Assembly (NCBI GenBank): GCA_028284065.1
Contig: JANQSJ010000011.1
Span: 434,001 to 498,000, forward strand
DNA: 64,000 bases
Direction: 5' to 3'
From: Parvularculaceae bacterium
GTDB taxonomy: Bacteria; Pseudomonadota; Alphaproteobacteria; Caulobacterales; Parvularculaceae
Shown: in pieces, positions 1-10,251 of the stretch
Position numbering within the stretch: the stretch's first letter is position 1
Layout: the number at the start of each line of letters is the position of its first letter
Position numbers and translations under genes: made by a program
The notes under the pieces: model-generated
Told to the model about the DNA's origin: nothing
The model's input: only the letters and a program-made list of their open reading frames with translations
The model's database searches: none

Positions 1-792
1 CAGAAAGCCGGCACGCTCCCCTTCCCGGCGATCAACGTCAACGACTCGGTGACCAAGTCGAAGTTCGACAACAAGTATGGCTGTAAGGAATCGCTCGTCG
101 ACGGCATTCGTCGGGGGACGGACGTCATGATGGCTGGCAAGATCGCCGTCGTCGCGGGCTATGGCGACGTCGGCAAAGGATCGGCCGCCTCCTTGCGGGG
201 GGCCGGCGCGCGCGTCGTCGTGACGGAAATCGATCCTATCTGCGCGCTTCAGGCGGCGATGGACGGCTTTGAAGTCCAGACCATGGAGGAAGCCGCGCCG
301 CGGGCCGACATCGTTATCACCGCCACGGGCAACAAGGACGTGCTCACTGTCGATCACATGCGTTCGCTGAAGGACATGGCGATCGTCGGCAATATCGGCC
401 ATTTCGACAACGAGATTCAGGTCGAAGCGCTGAAGAACTTCAAGTGGACCAACGTCAAAGACCAGGTCGACATGATCGAATACCCTGACGGCAAGCGCAT
501 GTTGCTCCTGTCCCAGGGACGCCTCCTCAACCTCGGCAACGCCACCGGGCACCCCTCCTTCGTCATGTCGGCCTCGTTCACCAACCAGACGCTCGCGCAG
601 ATCGAGCTGTGGACCAAGGGCGAGAAGTACGCGAACGAGGTTTACGTCTTGCCGAAATCGCTCGACGAAAAAGTCGCGCAGCTTCACCTCGACAAGGTCG
701 GCGCCCAGCTTTCAAAGCTCTCGACCGAACAGGCGGATTATATCGGCGTCTCCGTAGACGGACCGTTCAAGACAGACGATTACCGGTATTGA
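1..792 (+). CDS. ahcY: Adenosylhomocysteinase, C-terminal part (5' end outside window)
   Basis: The reading frame is open from base 1 and ends at TGA 790-792, so this is the last ~263 residues of a protein that normally has about 430-470. It hydrolyses S-adenosylhomocysteine to adenosine and homocysteine in the cytosol, recycling the by-product of SAM-dependent methylation. The NAD-binding Rossmann segment is visible ([20 protein letters not shown]), followed by the conserved [10 protein letters not shown] stretch. The C-terminus ends in KTDDYRY, the typical family end that reaches the neighbouring subunit's NAD site. GTG at 49 is an internal codon, not the start. CrtF encoded in this window is a SAM-dependent methyltransferase that produces the substrate of this enzyme; a functional link is only inferred. 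Confidence 0.97.
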   Translation, partial: QKAGTLPFPAINVNDSVTKSKFDNKYGCKESLVDGIRRGTDVMMAGKIAVVAGYGDVGKGSAASLRGAGARVVVTEIDPICALQAAMDGFEVQTMEEAAPRADIVITATGNKDVLTVDHMRSLKDMAIVGNIGHFDNEIQVEALKNFKWTNVKDQVDMIEYPDGKRMLLLSQGRLLNLGNATGHPSFVMSASFTNQTLAQIELWTKGEKYANEVYVLPKSLDEKVAQLHLDKVGAQLSKLSTEQADYIGVSVDGPFKTDDYRY

Positions 793-961
793 GGCGTTTT
801 CGCGTCAATTCGTCGAAGCGCGGGGGCGCTGAACGGCTGAGCATTGGCGTAACCTCAAAAATAACCCTGAAGCGTCGTCGCGATTTGTATTTGACCGACG
901 ATGCTTCAAGCTATCTTGTCATTTGAGGCGCGTTCGCGCCGTTACATATCTCAGCCAAATC

Positions 962-1492
962 TCATTCATTAATGTCGCGGGTCGCCTTTTCGAGACGATC
1001 GTAAAAGCTGCGCTTCCGTAGCGCCGCTTCCATCTTTCGCATGGCGTCGTGGACGTTCACGCCAATTTCGTCAAACAGATCGAAATACACAACGCGCAGG
1101 CGCATGACGAAACGTTCAACGTCGAGCGCTGCTTTATGGCCGATCTCGGTCAGCGCCACCGGCCGGCGACGGCGATCCTCCGGATCGGCGCCGATTTCTA
1201 CGAAACCAAGCTCCGTCAGCTGTCGGACTATCTTTATGAGCGCCACATGGCTCATCCCGAGCTCACGCGCCAGTTCTGATACTCCTTTTGGCCCGTCTAG
1301 CAGCGTAAGCATCGTCGACATGCACCGCGGCGGCGTTTCGATGCCTCGCTCAGCCGAGACGCGGCCGCCCTCATCGACCACCAGGTCAGTCAGCCGCGTC
1401 GCCAGCAGGCCGAAGAAAGCAGGCGCGTATTTGAGGATTTTGCGATCAACCGTTTGGTCAGCGGGCTGAACCGTTGCGCGACGGGATTCCAT
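962..1492 (-). CDS. MarR-family transcriptional regulator
   Basis: A 176-residue protein with a winged-helix domain of MarR type. The central part (about residues 65-125) carries the recognition helix SHVALIKIVRQLTELGFVEI followed by the wing GADPEDRRRRPVALTEIG, the usual MarR 'D-x-R' wing signature. The flanking helices would form the dimer interface. It is divergent from the S41-like lipoprotein gene, with about 70 bp between its ATG (1492) and the start at 1564, so autoregulation and control of that neighbour are plausible. The shared gap holds three direct GTTAC repeats (1507, 1514, 1526) but no clear palindrome. The ligand is unknown. Confidence 0.85.
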   Translation of the reverse strand: MESRRATVQPADQTVDRKILKYAPAFFGLLATRLTDLVVDEGGRVSAERGIETPPRCMSTMLTLLDGPKGVSELARELGMSHVALIKIVRQLTELGFVEIGADPEDRRRRPVALTEIGHKAALDVERFVMRLRVVYFDLFDEIGVNVHDAMRKMEAALRKRSFYDRLEKATRDINE

Positions 1493-1563
1493 GGGGCCTC
1501 ATATATGTTACCAGTTACGTATGCCGTTACATTTTAGCGGTAGCAGATTTCAGGAGATTTGGA

Positions 1564-2952
1564 ATGGCGCGCGCCGATCGCTTTCGACAATGCGGACACA
1601 TGATTGCGGTCGGCATGCTCGTCGCGGCCGCCGGGGCCTGCGAAACGGCGGCCCACCGCAACGCGCTCGCCAATGCGGACTTCGGGCCCATGAACGAACC
1701 GTTGTCCAAGAGCGCCGCTCAATCTGACTTTGCGGAATGGCTAGGCTGGACGCGGGCGACGCACCCTGACCTTTCCTATTCCACTGACCTCGACCAATTG
1801 GGTTTGCGCGAGCGGGCTGTAGCCGCAAACTTTCAGGACGGCGCTTCGCGCCGGGACGTCTGGGCGGCGATGGCGACGTTGAACCCGATCTTCGACGATG
1901 CGCATGTCGGCCTTCGGCTGCCCGAAACTGCTTTCAGCACTTACATCTCAGATGGCGGCGCTGCGTTCGATGCGCCTGTGCAGGTGACCGAAGACGGCGT
2001 GCTGGTGGCCACGGACGTTCGCGAAGAAAGCGCATTCAAGGCCGGCGATCGGATCATTTCCGTCAATGGGGTCCGTATGGCCGACTTCCTTGCCTGGACG
2101 ACGCCACGCATTCGCGGCGAGTCAGACGCAATCCGCCGACTGGTAATCGAGGGCCGCTTCGCTTTGGCGTTCTGGACGTACGCCGGCGGCGCGGACATTT
2201 ATGTCGCGGAAACAGTTTCGAAGAATGGGCGTCGCAAGCGCGTCACATATGACGCGGCGCGCGACGCGCTGCGGCCGCAGGCGACCGAACCATTCTCCCT
2301 CGCCTTCCAAGACAACGTCGCCGTCCTGCGCGTCGCGTCCTTCGACATATCGCTGCGGGGCGACTTCCGCGCGTTCGCCGAAGATGCGTTTGCGAAGATC
2401 GCGGACGCCGGAACATCAAGGCTCGTTATAGATCTTAGAGATAATGGCGGCGGCGCGCACGACGTCTCCGACATTCTCATGGCCTACCTGACCGCGACGC
2501 CCCACGCCGCGACGTCCTCAATTACGGCGCGCATCACCAAGGAGAATCAGGCGCTCGTGCCGGGCAGCAGGCTGGGAGACGTGCTCACCGTTCCATTTGC
2601 AGACAAGGTTGCGCCGCCCGTGGATCTCGACAACCGATTCGACGGCGACGTGGCGATACTTGTCGGGCCGCGAACATACAGCCAGGCGATCGCATTCGCC
2701 GCCACGGCGCAGGACTTCAAGATCGCGCGGATCGCCGGCGCGCCGACGGACGGACGCGCCAACCAAACCGCTCAAGTTACGAAACACCCCCTTGAGCACA
2801 CGGATTTCATCGTCCAGAGCCCGATTTACATCATGACCCGAGCCTCCGGCGAAAAAGGGCCCGAACCCTTGACGCCCGACATCCTGATTGAAGCAGCGGC
2901 CTTCGACGAGATATCGAGAGTATTCGGCGACCCAGCTAACGACGGCGATTGA
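1564..2952 (+). CDS. S41-like (C-terminal processing) peptidase, probable lipoprotein
   Basis: 462 residues from ATG 1564. This start is preferred over an in-frame start at 1474 that would overlap the marR gene, because AGGAG sits at 1553-1557, 6 bases upstream, and a hydrophobic export segment follows directly (MIAVGMLVAAAGAC). The Cys could be lipidated, although the lipobox is imperfect. A PDZ-like segment (VLVATDVREESAFKAGDRII) precedes the S41 core. The core has the strand LVIDLRDNGGG and a TYSQAIAFA stretch where S41 enzymes place the nucleophilic Ser. Such proteins act in the periplasm on protein C-termini. I did not identify the catalytic Lys with certainty, so it may be a divergent or inactive member. 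Confidence 0.75.
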   Translation: MARADRFRQCGHMIAVGMLVAAAGACETAAHRNALANADFGPMNEPLSKSAAQSDFAEWLGWTRATHPDLSYSTDLDQLGLRERAVAANFQDGASRRDVWAAMATLNPIFDDAHVGLRLPETAFSTYISDGGAAFDAPVQVTEDGVLVATDVREESAFKAGDRIISVNGVRMADFLAWTTPRIRGESDAIRRLVIEGRFALAFWTYAGGADIYVAETVSKNGRRKRVTYDAARDALRPQATEPFSLAFQDNVAVLRVASFDISLRGDFRAFAEDAFAKIADAGTSRLVIDLRDNGGGAHDVSDILMAYLTATPHAATSSITARITKENQALVPGSRLGDVLTVPFADKVAPPVDLDNRFDGDVAILVGPRTYSQAIAFAATAQDFKIARIAGAPTDGRANQTAQVTKHPLEHTDFIVQSPIYIMTRASGEKGPEPLTPDILIEAAAFDEISRVFGDPANDGD

Positions 2953-2984
2953 AATAAGCGCCAGGCTTGCGTCTAAGTCCCGCT

Positions 2985-3950
2985 ATGGCGCTTCCCAACA
3001 CACTACTTCTCGGTCCCACCGGCACAATCGGCCGCGCAGTCCTTAAAAAACTCGCTGAACGCGACGCCAAAGCTGTTGCGCTCGTCCGTCCGGAGTCGGA
3101 AGGAAAACTGCCCGCGGTGAGCGGGATTTCCATACGCGCGTCGGGCCTCGACGACGCGGCGGAGCTCTCGCGCATTTTTGCGGAGGAGAGGATCGAGGGC
3201 GTCATTTCCTGCCTCGCTTCGCGCACCGGCGCGCCGAAAGACGCATGGGCCGTCGACCATGCCGCGCATTCGAGGATCCTCGCGATCGCCAAAGACGCGG
3301 GCGTGGCGCGCTGGGTTCAGCTTTCCGCAATATGCGTGCAAAAGCCCCTGCTCGCCTTTCAACACGCCAAGCTCGCCTTCGAAAAGGAGCTGGTTGAGTC
3401 TGGCCTCGACTATTCAATCGTGCGGCCCACGGCGTTTTTCAAGTCGCTGTCCGGCCAGGCGGACCGGGTGAAAGCCGGCAAGAAGTTCCTTGTCTTCGGC
3501 GACGGCGCGCTGACCGCCTGCAAGCCGATCAGCGACGAGGATCTCGCCACATTCATCCTAGATTGTCTGGACCGGGACGACCGCCGAAACCAGATACTCT
3601 CGATCGGCGGGCCGGGCCCTGCGCTGACGCCGATTGAACAGGGTCAATTGCTGGCCGACGCGCTCGGCGTACCGCTCAAGACGCAGAGCGTTCCGGTCCG
3701 CTTCCTGAGCGTCATAATCACGGCGCTGAGCGCCGCCGGCGCGATCGCTCCGCCGCTGCGCGAGAAAGCGGAACTTGCGAAGATCGGCCGCTACTACGCG
3801 ACCGAGTCGATGCTTGTCTGGGATGATGCAAGCGGCGTCTATGACGCGGATGCAACGCCGGAGTTCGGCGCTGATACGCTTGCGGAGCATTACGTCCGCC
3901 TCGCGCGCGGCGAAGCGGACGATGATCGTGGCGACCACGCAGTCTTCTAG
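2985..3950 (+). CDS. bciA: Divinyl (proto)chlorophyllide 8-vinyl reductase BciA
   Basis: 321 residues from ATG 2985 (an in-frame TTG lies at 2967). It is an NAD(P)-dependent short-chain reductase of the NmrA/atypical SDR type. The N-terminal nucleotide-binding loop is GPTGTIGRAVLKKL. The family-diagnostic stretches ISCLASRTGAPKDAWAVDH, LSAICVQKPLLAFQHAKLAF and IVRPTAFFKSLSGQ match BciA proteins of purple bacteria. It reduces the C8 vinyl group of the divinyl chlorophyllide intermediate with NADPH, a step in bacteriochlorophyll a synthesis. It lies 13 kb from the puf operon, separated by unrelated genes, and is convergent with the outer-membrane protein gene at 3971. Confidence 0.93.
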   Translation: MALPNTLLLGPTGTIGRAVLKKLAERDAKAVALVRPESEGKLPAVSGISIRASGLDDAAELSRIFAEERIEGVISCLASRTGAPKDAWAVDHAAHSRILAIAKDAGVARWVQLSAICVQKPLLAFQHAKLAFEKELVESGLDYSIVRPTAFFKSLSGQADRVKAGKKFLVFGDGALTACKPISDEDLATFILDCLDRDDRRNQILSIGGPGPALTPIEQGQLLADALGVPLKTQSVPVRFLSVIITALSAAGAIAPPLREKAELAKIGRYYATESMLVWDDASGVYDADATPEFGADTLAEHYVRLARGEADDDRGDHAVF

Positions 3951-3970
3951 CGCAAGGCGGGCCTGCCCTG

Positions 3971-4879
3971 TCAGAAGCTAAACCCGGCCGCGAGCTTGTA
4001 GAAGTCGCCGCTCGAATTCTCGCTTACTTCCGCCCCGCCGGTGAAGCGCGCGAAGAAACCCTTCGGGAGCGCAAACTGCGCATAGGCCCCGGCCCATTCA
4101 TAAGCGACCCCGGTGGCGCCGCCAGGGTTAGTGTTGCGGCTGTTCTGGAGAAGTTCATAATGGCCGCCGAAAGAGAATTTCTCCGTCACACGTATGCCGG
4201 CATTGAACCACAAGTGAAGAAAGTCGAGCGCCGCCTCCTCATTTCGATTCCTCAGCGCGGCGTAATACCCGCTGTACCACTCCGCCTCGAACATGTCGTC
4301 GCGGTAGTTTGCGGTGACGCTGGGCACAACGCCATCGGCGAAATTGGCGCCGGTGACATTGCCGTCAGCATCCATTGCGCCCCCTGACAATAGCGCGCCA
4401 TTCGTCAGGCCCACCTGAGGCTTGACCGTCAAGCGGCCATCGAGAAGGTGAACGTTCGCCCCAAGGCCAAACTCGGTCCAAAGGTCATCGCCGGAGTTCG
4501 TCGCGTTGAGGCCAAATGACGGCCGCGTCCACAGTATTCCGTAGAACGAAAAGTCGATCTTTTCGCTGACCGGGATCAATCCATTGAAGGTCGGATAAAA
4601 TCCAAAGAACGAGTCCTGATTAAGGACGACCGAATAGCTGTCATCCCGCTTGTCGTCCCCCTCCACGGATGCGCGCCCGCCGCCGCCGCTACCGCCGCCA
4701 CCGGCGGCGTCGAGGAACGCGACCTCTCGCAAGGCGATATCGAGGGCGTCCTCCTGCGTCAGATCGGCCGCGTCCGCGTCTTTGGCGAGGGCCGCAGATG
4801 GCGCCGCCGCCACCGCAAGGCAAGCCGCCAATGCGGATAACGCCGCGCCGGAAAGGAAAGATGATGTCGTCATTCGCAT
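3971..4879 (-). CDS. Outer-membrane beta-barrel-like protein (DUF6733-like)
   Basis: 302 residues from ATG 4879, chosen because GGAG lies about 8 bases upstream. A signal peptide is clear (MRMTTSSFLSGAALSALAAC through APSAALA|K). After a Gly/Ser-rich linker (around residue 65) the mature part alternates aromatic and polar residues in short strands. It ends in Phe (KLAAGFSF), the usual C-terminal signal of outer-membrane barrels. The stretch with QDSFFGFYPTFNG and FSFYGILWTRPSFG resembles a family I recall as DUF6733, found in several phototrophic proteobacteria. Function is unknown. It converges on bciA and could be a porin-like channel. No PpsR-type site was seen upstream. Confidence 0.7.
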   Translation of the reverse strand: MRMTTSSFLSGAALSALAACLAVAAAPSAALAKDADAADLTQEDALDIALREVAFLDAAGGGGSGGGGRASVEGDDKRDDSYSVVLNQDSFFGFYPTFNGLIPVSEKIDFSFYGILWTRPSFGLNATNSGDDLWTEFGLGANVHLLDGRLTVKPQVGLTNGALLSGGAMDADGNVTGANFADGVVPSVTANYRDDMFEAEWYSGYYAALRNRNEEAALDFLHLWFNAGIRVTEKFSFGGHYELLQNSRNTNPGGATGVAYEWAGAYAQFALPKGFFARFTGGAEVSENSSGDFYKLAAGFSF

Positions 4880-5395
4880 GCTGTAACTCCGTATATTGAG
4901 TTTTGACCCTCCCCACATGCGGCGGCTGGCTCATTCACGCTTCTTGTCGTTACGGCGCGCCCCTCAGGGGCGAGACGTCGGTCCTACCCGGAAACCGGTA
5001 TATCCGGCCGCGCGAACGAGCTTCCGCACACCCGCCAAAGTTGCGTTAATAATACTAAAATTTGATTATCATTTGAGACGGGTCAGAAACGATCCGTTAA
5101 CCGTCGGCTTGGCCAGCGCCGGCCCCGCCCGGAAGAACTCGGATCTGGCGGCGATTGAGCCGTCGGCCGCCTGCCGTGACGGCCCACCCCCGCCAATCAA
5201 GACGACAGCGGAAGAAACCATTCAGTGAATCGAAACCATATCGTGCTGTATTCGCGTCACTGTTTACGTTTGAGCAACATCCTGACGAAAGGCGCGCGGC
5301 GCGCTTATGGCCATGGTTGGCGATACTTGCCTTGCGGTCGACTGCGGCGCCGCCGCCGCCCCTCTCGCACGGCCATTAGATCAAGGGGATCTAAA
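4880..5395. other. 516-bp gene-free region between the OMP gene and the chemoreceptor gene
   Basis: No convincing coding frame was found here. It must hold the promoters of two divergent genes. A CGCCCC-TCA-GGGGCG hairpin lies at 4958-4972. An unusually AT-rich stretch, about 5038-5080, contains TTGCGT at about 5041 and GATTAT 17 bases later, a weak sigma70-like pair pointing toward the chemoreceptor. AAGGGGAT at 5383-5390 is the ribosome binding site for the GTG start at 5396. Confidence 0.5.
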
Positions 5396-8300
5396 GTGAG
5401 ACATCTGAACCGTCTGTCCATCAGCCTGAAACTCCCCGCGATCATCGTCGCATTGAGCCTGACGACTGGCGGCGTGACTGCGGGACTCAGCTACTTTGGC
5501 GCGCGCACGCCGTTGGAGGCGGAAGCGAAGAACAAGCTCGGCGCCGTTCTCGATTCCCGTACGGAGGTTGTGCAGGCCTGGCTTGGCTCCATCATCGACG
5601 ACGCCGAGATGTTGAGCGTCAATCCAACCGTCCGGTCGGCAATCAATGAATTCGCCGACGCCTGGCGGTCGCTGCCGGGCGATCCGACGAAATATCTTCA
5701 GGATCAGTACATTCGACGCAATCCGCACCCGACCGGCTCCAAAGAGCTCCTGGATTCCGCCAATGATGGCACCCAATACAGTTCAGCCCACCGGACCTAT
5801 CACCCCTATTTGCGCTCCTTTCTTCGCAACAGGGGGTTTTATGACCTGTTCCTCTTCGATCTGAATGGGAACCTTGTCTATTCGGTCTTCAAGGAGATGG
5901 ACTACGCAACCAATTTCAAGTCAGGCCCATGGGCCGACAGCGATCTGGGCGAAGCGTTTCGCGCCGCGAAAGCGTCAAAGGAACCCGACCAGGAGTTCTT
6001 CTTCGATATGAAGCCCTATGGTCCCAGCAAGGGCGCTCCGGCAAGCTTCATTTCGAAGAAAGTCTACGACCATCGCGGCGCGCCGATCGGCGTGCTCGCC
6101 ATCCAGGTGCCGACCGATCGGCTGAACGATCTCCTCGACAACACGCTCGGCCTCGGTGAGACGGGCGACGTCTATGTCGTCGGCGCTGACCTCCTGATGC
6201 GCAGCGGCTCACGCTTTAATGACGTATCGAGCGTCCTGAAGAAGCGCATTGATACGCCGCAGGCAAACGCCGCCGTTGATGGCGACACGGGCGTGATGGT
6301 GTCGCAAAACGCGGACGGCGCGGCCGTCGTCGCCGCATACAAATCAGTGGAGATCCTTGGCGTCCACTGGGCCATCATCGCCGAACAGCGGTCGAGGGAG
6401 CTGTTCGCGCCGATCGCCGAGCTGCAAAATCGCCTGATCGCGCAACTGCTCATCTCGTCCGTCGCCATTGTCGTGATCGGCGTCTTCTTTGCGCGCGGCA
6501 TTTCCTCGCCGCTCGCATTGGTCACGCGCTCCATACAGAAGGTCGGCGAAGGCGACTACCGCTCGCGCGTCCCGGCTGCAGACCGCGACGACGAGATCGG
6601 CAAGATCGCCAAGACCGTCGTCAAGTTTAAGAACGACCTGCAGGCGTCGATAGAGGAGCGGCGGCGCATAGAAGAAGACCGCGAGCGCAATTACGAGAGT
6701 AAGCTCAAGGCTATCGATAGGGCGCAGGCCGTCATCGAATTTGAGGTCGACGGAAAGATCGTCAGCGCCAATCAGAATTTTCTCGAGATCACCGGATATT
6801 CACTGGCCGAGATCGAGGGCAGGCACCATTCCGTCTTTGTCGATTCAAGCGAAGCAAAGTCTTCCGATTACCGCGCCTTCTGGCGGAAGCTGGAGCGTGG
6901 CGAGCATTGCAGCGGCAAGTTCACACGCCGCGCCAAAGACGGCTCAACGATCTGGCTGCAGGCGAGCTACAACCCGATCCTTGATCGCGAAGGCAATACG
7001 ATCAAGGTGATCAGCTACGCGACTGACATCACGAAAGGCGAAGCGCTTGCTCAGGAAGCGCTCTTCAAGAGTTCCGCATTCGAAGGATCGTCGGTCGCGA
7101 TGATGCTCATCGATCGCGATTTCATCGTCAGATATGTCAATGACGCGACCATGCAGCTTCTTATCGAACATGAAGAGCTGTTCCAGTCGCACTGGCCAGG
7201 TTTCATTCCGGAGCGGATTGTCGGGTCCTGCATCGAACTCTTCGACATGAATTCGGCGGAGCGGCGCGAGGCGCTGTCAAATCCGGCGCGGCTGCCCTTC
7301 ACGACCGATATCGCGATCGGCGACATGCGCGTGCAGCTGAATGTCGGCGGCGTCTTTGACGAGAACGGCGACTATGTCGGCAATGTGCTGCAATGGGCGG
7401 ACGTCACCACCGACCGGCTGAACGCAGGCAAGCTTTCGGCGCTGGATCGCGCGCAAGGGATGATTGAATTCTCCCTGGAGGGCGACATTCTGTACGCCAA
7501 CGAGAATTTCCTGGAAATGTTCGGGTACTCGCTCGAAGAGATCAAGGGTAAGCGCCATTCGCTGTTTGTCCCGCCGAACGTGGCGAAAAGCCCGGAGTAC
7601 CGAGACCTCTGGTCAAAACTCCGCAATGGCGAGTACCAGGCGGGCGAATTCGAACGCGTCGCCAAGAACGGCAAGAACATCTGGATACAGTCGGCCTGCA
7701 ACCCAATCCTCGACGGCGCAGGAAAGCCGTTCAAGATTGTCGAGTTCGCGTCGAACATCACCGAAGATGTGCTGGAGCGCGAGCGCAACGCCGAAGATCG
7801 CCGTCGCCAGGCGGAATCGCTCGCCTTCGTGCTGAACTCCCTTGCGGAAGGACTTCGCGCGCTTTCCGAAGGCCGCAATGTCACTGTCGACGTCGAATTC
7901 GCGTCCGAGTACGAACAACTGCGAGCCGACTTTAATAGCGCCGTGACGAAACTTGCGAAAATTGACGAAGAAAGGCGCGACCAGGAAACGGCGCAGAGCC
8001 TCGTCGTGGAAACCCTTGCGGAAAGCCTCAACAGGCTCTCAATCGGCGACCTAGTCACGCGGCTTGAGGCCGAATACGCGCCAGAGTACGAAAAGCTGCG
8101 GCTTGACTTCAACGCCGCGACCGAGAAGCTCGAAGAAGCCGTGAAGGCGGTCGTCGTCAACACGGACGGCATTCGTAATGGCGCGGGCGAAATCAGTCAG
8201 GCCGCCGATGATCTGTCGAACCGGACGCGCAATCAGGCTGAGACCCTGCGGCAAACGGCGGTGTCGCTCGATCAGTTGACGGCGAATGTCAAATCGGCGG

Positions 8301-8974
8301 CGGACAACGCCGAGGAGGCGAACTCCGTCGTTGGGGCCGCCAAGACGAACGCCGAAGTCGGCGGCAATGTGGTGCGCGACGCCGTCGTCGCCATGAGCGA
8401 AATCGAGAAATCGTCCGAACAGATCTCGCAGATCATCGGCGTCATCGACCATATCGCCTTCCAGACCAACCTTCTGGCTTTGAACGCCGGCGTCGAGGCC
8501 GCACGCGCCGGCGACGCGGGCCGCGGCTTTGCGGTCGTCGCGTCGGAAGTACGCGCACTGGCGCAGCGGTCGTCCGAAGCGGCGAAGGAAATCAAGAGCC
8601 TCATCTCCAACAGCTCGCAGCAGGTGGAGCGCGGCGTCGACCTTGTCGGCCAAACCGGCGACGTGCTGCAACAGCTTGTCGATGCGGTTGGCAATATCAA
8701 TACGCTGGTCGCGGAAATCTCCTCGTCGGCGCGCGACCTGTCATCCGGCATTTCGGAGATCAACGTGGCGGTGACCCAGATGGATCAGGTCACCGAACAG
8801 AATGCGGCCATGGTGGAGGAATCCACCGCCGCGAGCCACTCCCTCCTTCAGGAAGCTGAAGAGTTGATGCGGCTTGTCTCCCGCTTCACCATTTCGTCCG
8901 AAGACGAAGAGCTTTCGCCTGCGCCGGAAGTAATGGAGGAAGCGGAGATGAACGTGGTGGCGGCGGCATCGTGA
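5396..8974 (+). CDS. Methyl-accepting chemotaxis protein with Cache, HAMP and three PAS domains
   Basis: 1192 residues from GTG 5396 (AAGGGG about 8 bases upstream); a longer in-frame extension from 5225 is Arg-rich and unlike protein. Order: membrane segment ~12-30; periplasmic Cache-type sensor ~40-340; membrane segment ~348-368; HAMP ~369-425; PAS ~440-548, ~555-675 and ~681-791. The first and third PAS are close relatives ([20 protein letters not shown] versus [20 protein letters not shown]). Two HAMP-like linker repeats follow (~805-855, ~865-918), then the signalling domain ~925-1168 with its hairpin tip ([20 protein letters not shown]). It should relay periplasmic and cytosolic (perhaps redox or haem/flavin) signals to CheA/CheW, but no che genes are in the window. 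Ligand unknown. Confidence 0.92.
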   Translation: MRHLNRLSISLKLPAIIVALSLTTGGVTAGLSYFGARTPLEAEAKNKLGAVLDSRTEVVQAWLGSIIDDAEMLSVNPTVRSAINEFADAWRSLPGDPTKYLQDQYIRRNPHPTGSKELLDSANDGTQYSSAHRTYHPYLRSFLRNRGFYDLFLFDLNGNLVYSVFKEMDYATNFKSGPWADSDLGEAFRAAKASKEPDQEFFFDMKPYGPSKGAPASFISKKVYDHRGAPIGVLAIQVPTDRLNDLLDNTLGLGETGDVYVVGADLLMRSGSRFNDVSSVLKKRIDTPQANAAVDGDTGVMVSQNADGAAVVAAYKSVEILGVHWAIIAEQRSRELFAPIAELQNRLIAQLLISSVAIVVIGVFFARGISSPLALVTRSIQKVGEGDYRSRVPAADRDDEIGKIAKTVVKFKNDLQASIEERRRIEEDRERNYESKLKAIDRAQAVIEFEVDGKIVSANQNFLEITGYSLAEIEGRHHSVFVDSSEAKSSDYRAFWRKLERGEHCSGKFTRRAKDGSTIWLQASYNPILDREGNTIKVISYATDITKGEALAQEALFKSSAFEGSSVAMMLIDRDFIVRYVNDATMQLLIEHEELFQSHWPGFIPERIVGSCIELFDMNSAERREALSNPARLPFTTDIAIGDMRVQLNVGGVFDENGDYVGNVLQWADVTTDRLNAGKLSALDRAQGMIEFSLEGDILYANENFLEMFGYSLEEIKGKRHSLFVPPNVAKSPEYRDLWSKLRNGEYQAGEFERVAKNGKNIWIQSACNPILDGAGKPFKIVEFASNITEDVLERERNAEDRRRQAESLAFVLNSLAEGLRALSEGRNVTVDVEFASEYEQLRADFNSAVTKLAKIDEERRDQETAQSLVVETLAESLNRLSIGDLVTRLEAEYAPEYEKLRLDFNAATEKLEEAVKAVVVNTDGIRNGAGEISQAADDLSNRTRNQAETLRQTAVSLDQLTANVKSAADNAEEANSVVGAAKTNAEVGGNVVRDAVVAMSEIEKSSEQISQIIGVIDHIAFQTNLLALNAGVEAARAGDAGRGFAVVASEVRALAQRSSEAAKEIKSLISNSSQQVERGVDLVGQTGDVLQQLVDAVGNINTLVAEISSSARDLSSGISEINVAVTQMDQVTEQNAAMVEESTAASHSLLQEAEELMRLVSRFTISSEDEELSPAPEVMEEAEMNVVAAAS

Positions 8975-9024
8975 CCATTTGGCGCCGGCGCCGATCGAGG
9001 CGCCCCAATGACCGCGGCGGCTCG

Positions 9025-10245
9025 CTAGCCGCGTCGCCGCACCGATGACCCGTCGGACACCGCATCGCTCGGATAGAGAACGATCTCATCGCCAGGCGCG
9101 AGTCCTTCGACTATTTCGGTTTCGCGACCATTGCCGCGCCCGACCTTTACAATGCGCGCGCGGGCCTTTCCGTCCTCGACAACGAAGGCGGCCCAGTCAT
9201 CGCCCTGTCGGAAAAGCGCATTGGCGGGCGCGATGACCGCATCGTCTTTCTCCCAGACGACGATCCGCACATGAACGCGGTAGCCATGTCCGAGGCCAGC
9301 ATGCTCGGCCTGCTCGCAATCGAGCCGCACGATGACATTGGCGCGCTGCTCTTCAACGCCAAGGGCCGAGACCTTCGTGAAGGCCCACGGCTCCACTCTT
9401 TCGACGACGCCGTCGAGCGCGCCCGCGCCGCCCCATCTCTCGACCAGAACGGCGTCGCCCGGCGACACCCGCACCGCTTCGGGGGATAAAAGCTCCGCGA
9501 CGATCTCAAGGTCCGCCGTCGGATTCCCAAGCCGCATGATCTCCGCGCCGGCAGGCAAGGTGACTTCGCTCTCATTCACCACCTTCAACACGACGCCGGA
9601 CACCGGCGCGCGAATCGAAATCGCTTCGGTCGGCTGCGCCCCCGCAGCCGGCGCGTCGCCGTCCGCGGCGGCGAAGTCCATCAGCATCGCGCGGGCGCTC
9701 CTGAGGTCTGCGTCGCGCATGCCGATGGATGCCCGGGCGGACCGCGCCGCAGCCGCCGCCGCCCGCAAATCGCGATCGGCCTGATCGAGCGCAGCCTGCG
9801 ACGCGGCCTCCTCCTCGACGAGACTCGCGAACCGGTCCCGTCGCGTGCGGGCGAGCGCAAGGTCCGCATCGGCGCGGGCGGCCTCCGCCTCGGCGAGCTC
9901 CAGCGCCGCTTCCGCGGCGGCGACGGCGGCGCTCGCCTGCTCTTCGGTCCGGACGTCAAGGACGCTCGGGTTTGTCGGCAGCATCCGGGCGACAACCGAC
10001 CGCCCCTCTTCGACCAGGTCGCCAGGGTCCACATCGACGCGCAGGAGGCGCCCCGCGGCCGGCGTCGACACGACGTAAACATCGCGCACGCGCGCCTTCG
10101 CCTCTTCATCAATTGTCACCATCATGTGGCCTTGCGTGATTTCGCCGATATCGACGAGCATCGGCCGCGGCCAGAACGCATACAGAAAAAACACGCCGAC
10201 GAGCGCGGCGAGAATGGCGAAAGTGACTACTCTGGAACGGGGCAT
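9025..10245 (-). CDS. HlyD/MacA-type periplasmic adaptor of an ABC exporter
   Basis: 406 residues. One N-terminal membrane anchor (VVTFAILAALVGVFFLYAFW) is followed by a lipoyl-like half (GRLLRVDVDPGDLVEEGRSV), a long Ala/Glu/Arg-rich coiled-coil hairpin (~105-190), the second lipoyl half (IRAPVSGVVLKVV) and beta-barrel domains. It lies directly downstream of the FtsX-type permease (gap of 6 bases) and its ATPase, so the three genes form one export cassette. Such adaptors bridge the inner-membrane ABC transporter to an outer-membrane channel. No TolC-like gene is present here, so an outer-membrane partner would come from elsewhere. The substrate is unknown. Confidence 0.88.
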   Translation of the reverse strand: MPRSRVVTFAILAALVGVFFLYAFWPRPMLVDIGEITQGHMMVTIDEEAKARVRDVYVVSTPAAGRLLRVDVDPGDLVEEGRSVVARMLPTNPSVLDVRTEEQASAAVAAAEAALELAEAEAARADADLALARTRRDRFASLVEEEAASQAALDQADRDLRAAAAAARSARASIGMRDADLRSARAMLMDFAAADGDAPAAGAQPTEAISIRAPVSGVVLKVVNESEVTLPAGAEIMRLGNPTADLEIVAELLSPEAVRVSPGDAVLVERWGGAGALDGVVERVEPWAFTKVSALGVEEQRANVIVRLDCEQAEHAGLGHGYRVHVRIVVWEKDDAVIAPANALFRQGDDWAAFVVEDGKARARIVKVGRGNGRETEIVEGLAPGDEIVLYPSDAVSDGSSVRRRG

Positions 10246-10251
10246 TTGGTG

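Noticed and set aside
927-940. GGCGCGTTCGCGCC inverted repeat as the ahcY terminator
   Set aside because: Short stem and no T-run on either strand, so not reported as a terminator.
8981-9004. GGCGCC inverted repeats between the chemoreceptor and adaptor genes as a bidirectional terminator
   Set aside because: Stem formation is possible (GGCGCC-GATCGA-GGCGCC), but no T-run follows on either strand and such GC motifs are common here.
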